The translations under genes and the position numbers were made by a program. 64,000 nucleotides of DNA, taken from contig JALIGW010000022.1 of the NCBI GenBank assembly GCA_023053685.1, positions 197,501-261,500 of the forward strand, written 5' to 3'. The stretch comes from Diadophis punctatus similis. Its lineage: Eukaryota; Chordata; Lepidosauria; Squamata; Dipsadidae. Each line of letters begins with the position of its first letter. Position 1 is the first letter of the stretch. Below the pieces are notes generated by a model. The model saw nothing but the letters and a program-made list of their open reading frames with translations, was not told the DNA's origin and searched no databases. Positions 24,413-33,060 of the stretch are shown here, piece by piece.

Positions 24413-24677
24413 TGTTGGAATATTCATGACTGGGAGAGCCATGTGATTGAGTCAGCCAATCAGGCTGAAGTGTTAATTGAGCATGTCCAAAAAACTTAGC
24501 AAGAAGAAGGGCGTGGTTTACTCAGTCCACCATTATACTCCAGTATGAAAACATCTCAACATGTGGTGAAAGAAAGTGTGGTATTGTAAATGTTTTATTC
24601 TACTTATAAAGAAGTTATTTGAATCAGCAAAATGCAGTTATCTTTTGAAGCTTCTGATTTATTGCGTAACTCTGACA
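24413..24677 (+). repeat. 5' LTR of the copia element
   Basis: 265 bp, tgttggaat...ctctgaca. It contains a tataaa-like motif (ttataaag, 24605-24612) downstream of gtggtgaaagaaag, and is reproduced without difference in the 3' LTR. Confidence 0.96.
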
Positions 24678-24691
24678 GGTTATGGGCCCAG
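24678..24691 (+). other. copia primer-binding site, initiator tRNA-Met anticodon-arm type
   Basis: The 14 bases ggttatgggcccag follow the LTR with no gap. They are exactly complementary to ctgggcccataacc, which I recall as part of the anticodon stem-loop of vertebrate initiator tRNA-Met. Drosophila copia is known to prime from an internal half-molecule of the same tRNA, so this suggests the same unusual priming. It is not complementary to the tRNA 3' end (a site beginning TGG), as most LTR elements are. Confidence 0.85.
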
Positions 24692-24793
24692 AAATCGCTC
24701 AAGAAGTAAAGTTAAAACTGCATTGTAATTTAAAGCTGATAAGAAGCTGTCTGTGTTGTTAAAGGAACAGGCAGAGAAGAAAAGTAAAGCAGG

Positions 24794-27700
24794 ATGGCTG
24801 CTGCTATGGAATTTAAAGACAGTCCAATACCCAAATTGGGGAAGAAAAATTATTTAATTTGGGCTGCAAAAATGGAATGTTTTTTGAAAGCAAAAGAATT
24901 ATGGGACATAGTAGCAGACCCCCCGCAAGTGCTTGGAGCAGCAGATCAAAAGGCTCATGACAAAGCTATGGCTTATCTTCTTTTAAATCTGGGGGATGAT
25001 CAATTCTTAAATGTAGCTGAATTAAAGTCTGCAAAAGAGATATGGCAGAAATTGAGAGCAGTACATGTCAATGTTTCTGCGTGTAATGTGGTCCAACTTT
25101 CAAGAAAGCTTTTCAGAATGAGTTTGCAGACAGGAGATTCTATGGAAGATCATTTAATGAAAATGCAGTCTAATTTTCTAGAATTGGAGCAACGTGGAGT
25201 AAAGTTTCCAGAGTCCCAAAAAGTTTTATTAGTGTTAAATAGTTTGGATCAGAGCTGGGAGACTGTGTCAGCTATTTTTGAAAGTAAGCCAGAAGCAGAT
25301 TTGAATTTGGAGGCTTTGAAATCGTGTTTATTGAATGAATATGAGAAAAGGCTTTTCAGCCATGCTGATGGAAAATTCCACAGGTGGGGGCTCAACAAGG
25401 AGTACAGTGGAAACTTACAGCAAGTCTCCAGCAAAATTTTCCACAGGCTGCCTATCTCTAGCAACAGCCGAGGTGTCTGCAGACAAGAGGAGAACAGAGG
25501 CAGGAGAGATCAAGTTACACAGCAACAATTCTGCAAGCAAGATAAGAAAGCGTGTTTCATTTGTGGAGAAACCAATCATCTGCAGAAAAGCTGTGCACAG
25601 AGAAGAAATATGCAAGACAAGAGACATTATTTGCAAGGACAGATTGCAGTTGCAAAAGTTTGTTATAATAACAATAGAGACAAATGGTTGATTGACAGTG
25701 GGGCTAGTCAAACAATTGTTAATAATTCTGACTTATTTTCCAGATTTTTCCCAGGAAACCATGAAGAAGTGGCCTTAGCCAATGGTCAAAAGGCTAAAAT
25801 CATTGGAAGAGGCGATGTGCAAATTCCATATTTGGACTCCAGGTTTACTGATGTGTTATGTGTACCTGAAATGGAACATAATTTGTTAAGTGTGTCTAGT
25901 TTAGACAAGCAAGGTTATGAAACCACATTTGTTAATGGGAAGTGTTTCATCCAAAGAAATGGGAATGTTTGTGCACAGGGCATAAAAGAGGATAATCTTT
26001 ATGTATTGCAGGGACAAAAGGTGCCACATTGTTCCCAGATATTTAAAAATGTAGCAGAACACAATTCGTGTGTTCATCTTCTGCACAGACGACTTGGTCA
26101 TGCTAATTTTAAGGTTGTTCAACAAATGAAAGAATTTGCAGAAGGATTAGATTTGAAGGGATGTAAGGCATATTTGGATTGTGCAGTATGCAAAGCATCG
26201 AAATCCAAAGCATTCCCAGTGAGCAAGTTTAGCACAAGACAAACCACAAGAGCTCTAGAACTGGTGCATGCTGATTTAATTGGGCCTATGCAAGCCAGTT
26301 TGGGAGGAGCAAAGTATGCGCTGGTCATTGTGGATGACTACAGCAGGTTTGGGTTTTGCTACTTACTTAAGAGTAAAACAGAGGTGCTACAGCAATTTAA
26401 GCAATGGTTAAGCTTTGTAGAGAGAAGGTACAAACAACAGGTATGTCAGTTGCAAACTGACAGAGGTTCTGAATTTATGTCAACAAATTTTCAACAATGG
26501 TTGAGACAATTGGGAATAAGACACAGGCGCACAAATCCTTACACACCGGGGGAGAACGGAGTGGCTGAAAAGAGGAATGGTGTTTTGCAAACAATGAAAG
26601 ACTCATTACTGGAGGATTCTGGTATGAGCAGGTCATATTGGGGTGAAGCCATACTGACTGCCAATTATTTAGTAAATAGGTTGTGGAGTTCATCCATCAA
26701 TAATACTCCATATGCAATGCTATATGGGAGAAAGCCTTCTCTAGCACATTTAAAAATATTTGGAAGTACTGCATGGGTACATATTCCAAAGGCAATCAGA
26801 AGAAAGGGACAACAAAAGGCTAGAAAGCTCAGATTTGTGGGCTATGAGCCAGGCTCAAAAGGGTATCGCTTTAGCGATGGAAGTAAAAGGATAGTGATTT
26901 CAAGGTCTGCTAGTTTTGCAGAACAAAATTGGAACAGAATTGATGCAAATTCTGAAAATGTCTCACTTAGTGACGGTGATCCACTTAGCGACGGTGATCC
27001 ACTTAGTGACAATAACTCATTTAATGATGGTGAATCATTTACTGAAGGTGTCTATGTTCAGGGAGGAGAGTCTGAACAAGATATGAAGCCAGAAAAGCTT
27101 GAAACACAAGTACAGGCAATGCCACGTAGGTCAGAGCGTAGGAACAGAGGGGTTCCGCCAGACAGGTATTCTGCCAGTAAAGTTAAAGTGTGTAATGTGT
27201 GGTATGAGCCAAGAAACTATAAGGAAGTATTGGCATTACCAAAAGTTGAACAAGAAAAGTGGAAGGAAGCCATGGATAAAGAGATGAAATCCATGGGAGA
27301 TCATGAAGTGTTCACATATGTGACTTTGCCACAGGGTACGAAAGCTGTAGGATGTAAGTGGGTATACAAGAAAAAGGTATTACCCAATAATGAAGTACAG
27401 TATAAGGCAAGGTTGGTGGCACAAGGTTTTTCTCAATTAAAGAATGTGCACTATGATGAGGTGTTCGCGCCAACTGTAAAAGCTGAGAGCATAAGACTAG
27501 CACTGGCATTAGCATCAGCATACAGGCATAGAATTTGGCATTTTGATATAACCACTGCATTTCTCAATGCTGAATTAGAGGAAGAAATTTATATGGTTCA
27601 AGCGCCAGGGTATGAAAATAAAAAGCCTAACATGGTGTATAAATTGAACAAGGCCATTTATGGGCTGAAGCAGTCAGCCAGAAATTGGAATATCTGTTTA

Positions 27701-28780
27701 GATACTGCATTGAAAGGTCTTGGGTTCAAGAGTTGCAAAGCTGATGGTTGCATATACACTGGAAAGTTACAAGGTGGGAATTGTCTACTATTAGCATTTG
27801 TGGATGATCTTTGTTTCATTGCAAAGGATGCATCACAAGTTAAAGAATTTGCTAATAAGTTAGAAAAGAAATTTGAATTAAAGAATTTGGGAGAAATAAA
27901 GAATTATCTCGGTGTAGAGATACAAAAAACTGAAAAGGGTTATATTCTCAGTCAAAGGAGAAAAATTGAACAATTATTAGAGAAGTATAACATGAAAGAT
28001 TGTAATATTGCTCCTACACCTATGAGCACAGATTTTTACAATAGTTTGGGTGAGGACAAAAGTGAAGCCTGTGATCAGGAGATATATCACTCTGCAATAG
28101 GGAGTCTGTTATATCTGTCACAGTGGTCCAGACCAGACATAGCTTGTGCAGTGAGCATCTTAAGTCGCTTTACTGCTACACCTACAAAGTTGCATTGGAT
28201 GGGTGTGAAAAGAATTCTCAGGTATTTGAAGGGAACTGTGAATTTGGGTCTTCAAATACAGGTCACTGAAGAATTAAAATTGAAATGTTACGTTGATAGT
28301 GATTATGCAAATGATGTAAAAACCAGAAAGTCTAATTCTGGAATTGTAATAATGTTTGGAGGGGCTTTAATTGGTTGGAAGTCCAGAAAACAAACAACGG
28401 TTGCTATTTCAACTGCAGAAGCAGAGTTTATTGCATTGTCTGAGTTATGTTCTGAAGTAGTTTGGTATGTACAGTTGTTACAAGATTTAAATGTAAATGT
28501 AAATGAAGCTGTAACTGTTTATGAAGATAATGCTGCTTGTATAAAAATGGCAACAGGTGACAGAGTGAAGAACAGAAGCAAACATGTGGACATTAAGTAT
28601 TGTAATGTCAGGGAAGCTGTAAAAGAAAAATTGATACGCTTACATCATTGTTCTTCAGAGGATAATTTAGCAGACATGATGACCAAACCATTGGGTGGCG
28701 TCCATTATAGGAAATGTTTAAATCCAATAGGTTTGATGTCTCTCCCAGTAATGAAGGGAGGAGTGTTGGAATATTCATGA
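24794..28780 (+). CDS. copia gag-pol polyprotein, 1,328 aa, intact
   Basis: One uninterrupted frame. The Gag N-terminus (about residues 1-250) is followed by a CCHC zinc knuckle, CFICGETNHLQKSC, near residue 254-267. Next are the aspartic protease motif DSGAS (near 301) and the integrase HHCC (HRRLGHAN near 431, CAVC near 462). The integrase catalytic D, D, E follow in LVHADL, QTDRGSE and PGENGVAEKRN. The reverse transcriptase has KARLVAQGFSQ, DITTAFLNAEL, AIYGLKQSARNW and catalytic FVDDL (near 1002, with F in place of the common Y). The RNase H has YVDSDYAND and STAEAEFIAL. The start is the first in-frame ATG after the primer site. The stop lies 17 bp inside the 3' LTR. A short SDGDPL tandem repeat sits between IN and RT. 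It encodes its own retrotransposition proteins and is not a host gene. Confidence 0.95.
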   Translation: MAAAMEFKDSPIPKLGKKNYLIWAAKMECFLKAKELWDIVADPPQVLGAADQKAHDKAMAYLLLNLGDDQFLNVAELKSAKEIWQKLRAVHVNVSACNVVQLSRKLFRMSLQTGDSMEDHLMKMQSNFLELEQRGVKFPESQKVLLVLNSLDQSWETVSAIFESKPEADLNLEALKSCLLNEYEKRLFSHADGKFHRWGLNKEYSGNLQQVSSKIFHRLPISSNSRGVCRQEENRGRRDQVTQQQFCKQDKKACFICGETNHLQKSCAQRRNMQDKRHYLQGQIAVAKVCYNNNRDKWLIDSGASQTIVNNSDLFSRFFPGNHEEVALANGQKAKIIGRGDVQIPYLDSRFTDVLCVPEMEHNLLSVSSLDKQGYETTFVNGKCFIQRNGNVCAQGIKEDNLYVLQGQKVPHCSQIFKNVAEHNSCVHLLHRRLGHANFKVVQQMKEFAEGLDLKGCKAYLDCAVCKASKSKAFPVSKFSTRQTTRALELVHADLIGPMQASLGGAKYALVIVDDYSRFGFCYLLKSKTEVLQQFKQWLSFVERRYKQQVCQLQTDRGSEFMSTNFQQWLRQLGIRHRRTNPYTPGENGVAEKRNGVLQTMKDSLLEDSGMSRSYWGEAILTANYLVNRLWSSSINNTPYAMLYGRKPSLAHLKIFGSTAWVHIPKAIRRKGQQKARKLRFVGYEPGSKGYRFSDGSKRIVISRSASFAEQNWNRIDANSENVSLSDGDPLSDGDPLSDNNSFNDGESFTEGVYVQGGESEQDMKPEKLETQVQAMPRRSERRNRGVPPDRYSASKVKVCNVWYEPRNYKEVLALPKVEQEKWKEAMDKEMKSMGDHEVFTYVTLPQGTKAVGCKWVYKKKVLPNNEVQYKARLVAQGFSQLKNVHYDEVFAPTVKAESIRLALALASAYRHRIWHFDITTAFLNAELEEEIYMVQAPGYENKKPNMVYKLNKAIYGLKQSARNWNICLDTALKGLGFKSCKADGCIYTGKLQGGNCLLLAFVDDLCFIAKDASQVKEFANKLEKKFELKNLGEIKNYLGVEIQKTEKGYILSQRRKIEQLLEKYNMKDCNIAPTPMSTDFYNSLGEDKSEACDQEIYHSAIGSLLYLSQWSRPDIACAVSILSRFTATPTKLHWMGVKRILRYLKGTVNLGLQIQVTEELKLKCYVDSDYANDVKTRKSNSGIVIMFGGALIGWKSRKQTTVAISTAEAEFIALSELCSEVVWYVQLLQDLNVNVNEAVTVYEDNAACIKMATGDRVKNRSKHVDIKYCNVREAVKEKLIRLHHCSSEDNLADMMTKPLGGVHYRKCLNPIGLMSLPVMKGGVLEYS

Positions 28781-29028
28781 CTGGGAGAGCCATGTGATTG
28801 AGTCAGCCAATCAGGCTGAAGTGTTAATTGAGCATGTCCAAAAAACTTAGCAAGAAGAAGGGCGTGGTTTACTCAGTCCACCATTATACTCCAGTATGAA
28901 AACATCTCAACATGTGGTGAAAGAAAGTGTGGTATTGTAAATGTTTTATTCTACTTATAAAGAAGTTATTTGAATCAGCAAAATGCAGTTATCTTTTGAA
29001 GCTTCTGATTTATTGCGTAACTCTGACA
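28764..29028 (+). repeat. 3' LTR of the copia element
   Basis: 265 bp, identical to the 5' LTR by eye. The gag-pol stop codon lies in its first 17 bases. An open frame beginning at 28927 inside this LTR runs on into the L2 sequence and is a chance fusion. Confidence 0.96.
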
Positions 29029-29033
29029 GGTTT

Positions 29034-30430
29034 CAGGCGCGGCTACAGTACGGAAACGGCTTTGGTCACTCTGATGGATGACCTCTGGCGAGCCCGGGAT
29101 GGGGGTCATTCCTCCATCCTGGTGCTACTTGACCTCTCAGCGGCTTTCGATACCATTGACCATGGTATCCTTCTGCGTCGTCTCGGCGAGGTGGGAGTGG
29201 GCGGCACTGTGTTACAGTGGTTCTCCTCCTACCTCTCTGACAGGACGCAGTCGGTGTTGACAGGGGGGCAGATGTCGAGCCCTAGGCCCCTACTTTGTGG
29301 GGTGCCGCAGGGCTCGGTCCTCTCGCCCATCCTGTTTAACATCTACATGAAACCACTGGGTGAGATCATCCGACGACACGGGGTGAGGTATCAGCAATAT
29401 GCTGATGATACCCAGTTGTACATCTCCACCCCGTCTCAATTCAGGGAAGCCGTCGACGTAATGTGCCGCTGCCTGGACGATGTTAGGGTCTGGATGGGGA
29501 AGAACCGGCTAAAGCTCAACCCTGACAAGACCGAGTGGCTGTGGATATTGCCTCCCAAGGATTATGTCAATTGCCCCTCCTTGGTTCTTGGGGGAGAGAA
29601 ATTAACTCCCTCAGAACGGGTTCGCAATTTGGGTGTCCTCCTAGACCCACAGCTAAAATTGGAGCAACATCTTTCAGCTGTGGCTAGGGGGACCTTTGCA
29701 CAGGTTCGCCTAGTGCACCAATTGCGACCCTTCTTGGAGAGGGAGGCGCTACTCACAGTCACCCACGCCCTTATCACCTCCCGGCTGGATTACTGCAATG
29801 CGCTCTACATGGGGCTACCCTTGAAGAGTATCCGGAGACTACAATTGGTGCAAAATGCAGCTGCTCGTGCCGTGGTGGGTGTGCCCAGGTACACCCATGT
29901 AACACCTGTCCTCCGGCAGCTGCATTGGTTGCCCATTAGTCTCCAGATCCAATTTAAGGTGTTGGTCGTTACCTTTAAAGCCCTACATGGCTCAGGGCCA
30001 GGTTACCTTCGGGACCGCATCCTGCCGCATACCTCCCTACGACCAGTTAGGTCCCACAGAGTGGGTCTTCTCCAGGTCCCATCAACCAAACAATGTCGGT
30101 TGGCGGGGCCTAGGGGGAGAGCCTTCTCTGTGGGAGCTCCCTCCCTATGGAACCAACTTCCTCCGGAGATCAGAGCCATCCCCACCCTGCTGGCCTTCCG
30201 GAAAGCAATAAAAACGTGGCTCTTCCGGCAGGCGGGGTGAAAGTGAGACCGAGCATATTATCTCTGGGTCTCCCCCCTTGTTATGAATGTTGGAGATTTT
30301 CTTTTTAATTTTTCTATATCTTTTTAACTGTGATGTTTTTATTGTAATAGATTTGGATATGTTGTGAGCCGCCCAGAGTCCCCCGGGAGTTGGGCGGCAT
30401 ACAAATCTATTAAATTAAATTAAATTAAAT
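29034..30430 (+). mobile_element. L2-type LINE, right part: RT domain, stop, 3' UTR and tail
   Basis: The RT frame continues to a TGA at 30238-30240, with LLDLSAAFDTIDHGIL, GVPQGSVLSPILFNIY and catalytic YADD (about 29398-29409). The 3' UTR ends with a stem-like motif, gccgcccagagtcc with gggcggcatacaaat, and a short (TAAAT)n tail, the type of end seen on squamate L2/CR1-like LINEs. The frame offset created by the copia insertion (4,621 bp with duplication) shows that the L2 frame was open at the insertion point. Confidence 0.9.
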
Positions 30431-31400
30431 ACTGCCATGACTTCCCTCTCCTCCCCTAGGAACTTGTCTGGCACATTCAGAAGATTGGGAGTCAGAAGTG
30501 CCCCCCCCCCCGAGGAAAATCTGGGGCAGAAGCACTGCAGCTTAAATTATGGAGTTGGGGGCTGGCTCCTGAGTCGATTGTAGGAAGAGAGTGGTGGAAG
30601 GACAGAGTCTGACCCCAACGAAAGTCACCCTCTGTGGAGCAGGAGGCTTGGAATAGATATTTATTGCTGGGGAAGACAGGCTGAGGGAATATCCTAAAGA
30701 GGTTAATTTAAGGGGGGGGTGAGTGTGGGTGAATTGCGCCAGGGCAAAAGCCCTTGGGGAGACTCACAGCATCAGGCCACAGCCATATGGTATGACAGAA
30801 TAATCCCCCCCCATTTAAGGCAACGTGGCTCTCCACATTCGGTGGGTTTTCGCAGATGGTTTCAGGAGCCCTGGGGTGCCTGGCCATCTTAAGGAGCCGC
30901 TCAGAGAATGGGGTTCCTCGCCTCACGAGTCACCCATCAAGGAAGGCCGGGAAGCGGATGATGGCCGAGGATTGTGGGTGAAGCAGCTCCTTATGCCTTC
31001 TCTGATGGAACTCAGCACATGGGACTGAGCACAAGGCACGATCTCCCTTGCTCCGAGCTCCCAGGGCAGGTGAAGGGAGAGCTCCGGGGCAACACCCGTC
31101 CAGCAAGCCACCTGATCCCTTGCAGGGGAGCAAGATAGGCATCATTTACATACCCATTTGGACATCCCAAATAAATATGCAGCCCAAATTTTGCCAGGTT
31201 TGGGAATCTGGAGCCCAACACTGCAAGGCCGAAGGAGAGCTGCTGTTTCATCGGTCCTTGGCAGGGAAGGAACAAGGTCCCTGGCCTTGTTTGGCTAAAA
31301 AGGGCTCAGCAAGGGAGGGGTGAAGGGCCTGGATGATACCCCACTCCCCTTCCTTCTATCCGGATGGGACCAGACACAGCCCAGGGTTCAGAAGACCCCT
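30431..31400. other. Intergenic or SPTBN4 5' intron, no recognised feature
   Basis: Unique-looking sequence between the L2 tail and the CpG island. Only short G/C runs are visible. Confidence 0.5.
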
Positions 31401-31439
31401 CCTCAGCCCTTCAGCAGCCGCCCTAGGCTTGCAGAGTGT

Positions 31440-33060
31440 TCTGCCCCACGCAGGCAAGAGCAACCTTTCTGCTCCTCCCCCGCCCTGGGGAATGGGTCTG
31501 CCGTGGGGACGGCTGGTCCCGAAGGGCGGCCGAAGTCGGGGGTCCGGGAGTGCGGGCCATCTGCTCTGCGTCCCGACTCTCAGCCTGCTCCCTCCTCTCC
31601 CGAGAGGCTTCCGGAGAACCGGCTCCGGCTCATCTCCGCCTCGCTCCCGTTCCTGGTCTTGTCGTCAGAGCCCATGGGGGGCCCTCGGGCCTCCTCCCTG
31701 GAGCGCAGCCGCGGCCGGGCCAACCTCACCTGAGCACCGGCGACTTGCGGGGCCTCATCCCTCCCCGCCTAGGCGGCGGCGGCAGCGACCGAACAAGATG
31801 CTGCTGGCGGGCGCTCTCGTCAATGGGCGCAGGAGCAGAGCAGAGCAGAGCCGCTACGCCGGTCTCGCTATCGCCGTCCTGGCCGAGCAGCCAATCCAGG
31901 AGCGACGCTCAGCCCCTCCCCGAAAGCCCCCCTCCCGCAGCCGCTGCAAGGGGTGCTTTCCAGGAGCTGCGGCCCGCCTTTCTGCCGCCGCTCAGCAGCC
32001 CCGGAGCACGCGGTCCGGCGGCCCGCGCCCGCCGGAGAGATGCCCGGGCGGGTCTGCGGCAGCTGGCAGGGGCGAAGCGGGTCACCTTGCGCCCGCCCTT
32101 GGCCTCCTCCCGCCCAGCCGGCCGCCAGCTTCTCGACGCGAGCCGCGGCTGCTGGTTGGAGCGAGAGGAAGCGCAGCGCTGGGCTCCCGCGGTTGCGAGT
32201 GCCGAGGCGTAGCTTGAATTGGAAGCAAGGGCTGCGCGGCTGTGGCGGAAAGAACCGGAGCAACGCCCGGCAGCTTGGATGGTGAGAAGGCGCGAGCGAG
32301 GCGGTGGCTGCTCTCGCCTGTAATCGGAGTAAGCGCGACCGAGGGCCCCGCATGGCTGAGCCGCGCGTTTGGCCAGGGAGCGGAGAGCCGCCCGGGGACA
32401 GCTCGCCCGAAAGGACTACGGCAGAGCCTTACAGTTTTTCTCTGCCGGCTGGGCTCCGGGTAAGACCCCTCCTCCTCTCCTCTCCCCCCCTCTCATCTTT
32501 CCGCGCTGCCCTGTTTTTCCAAAGCCCCGGGCCGGGCCGGCCAGCAATTCCCAGGGAGGCGCCCCGACCGAGGAGGCTCAGACTGGATCCCGCGGCTTGC
32601 CCACCGCATCAACCGCTCCTGCCCCTTTCGAGACGGCCATCCGGCCGCTTCCCTCGGGCGCCCAGAGCCGGCGAGCGGCTCTCCCGGGAGACGGGAGGCA
32701 GGCGCGCCGGCGGAAGAGACGGGCTTCGGTTGCTCGTTCTACTGCGAGCCCGCGGGGCTCGAGCCCCTGGCTGCGGCTCACGGGCGCCCTGTCCGCCGGG
32801 GAAACCCAACCGGCGAGGCGCCGCCTTCCGCTGGCCCTGCCTCTCCGGGCGGAGCTCCAGGCGGAAGGGCTTGCTTTGGCCCTGGGCTGGAGAGGCGAGG
32901 AGGCGACGGCATGGAGGGAAGCCGCGCGCCCGCAGGCCCGGCTGCCGCAGCCTGCAAGAAAATCGCCATCTTCGGCGCCACCGGCATGACGGGCCTGGCC
33001 ACCCTGGCGCAAGCCCTGGAGGCGGGTGAGGCAGGGCAGGGGGCGTCGGCCTGGGGGGCA
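31440..33060. promoter_or_regulatory. CpG island, probable divergent SPTBN4/BLVRB promoter
   Basis: A long CpG-dense block with GC boxes and a CCAAT motif (gcagccaatcc, about 31889). It ends in the first coding exon of BLVRB on the plus strand. SPTBN4 reads the other way and lacks its 5' UTR exon near its start codon. In mammals the two genes are head-to-head with a short gap (established synteny), so a noncoding SPTBN4 first exon within about 31.4-32.3 kb on the minus strand is inferred, not seen. Several long frames in the island are products of GC-rich composition. Confidence 0.7.

Larger units (their letters stand above)
24413..29028 (+). mobile_element. Complete Ty1/copia-type LTR retrotransposon, 4,616 bp
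   Basis: It has two 265-bp LTRs (24413-24677 and 28764-29028), each starting TG and ending CA, that are identical in my base-by-base reading. Flanking 5-bp duplications are both ggttt (24408-24412, 29029-29033). A primer-binding site abuts the 5' LTR. A purine tract gaagggaggag (28753-28763) abuts the 3' LTR. One gag-pol frame fills the middle. The domain order PR-IN-RT-RNaseH identifies Ty1/copia (Pseudoviridae) rather than gypsy or a retrovirus, and no env is present. Identical LTRs and an open frame imply a very recent insertion. The AT-rich composition differs sharply from the GC-rich host locus. Confidence 0.97.

Noticed and set aside
23997..24446. Frame beginning with Cys-Val repeats
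   Set aside because: This is translation of the (TG)n microsatellite running into L2 RT and then into the copia LTR.
24413..29028. Endogenous retrovirus or gypsy-type element
   Set aside because: Integrase precedes reverse transcriptase, no env is present, and the RT and RNase H motifs are those of Ty1/copia.
28927..30240. A 437-codon frame starting inside the copia 3' LTR
   Set aside because: The first part is LTR sequence that happens to be in frame with the L2 reverse transcriptase. It is a junction artefact and not a fused gene.
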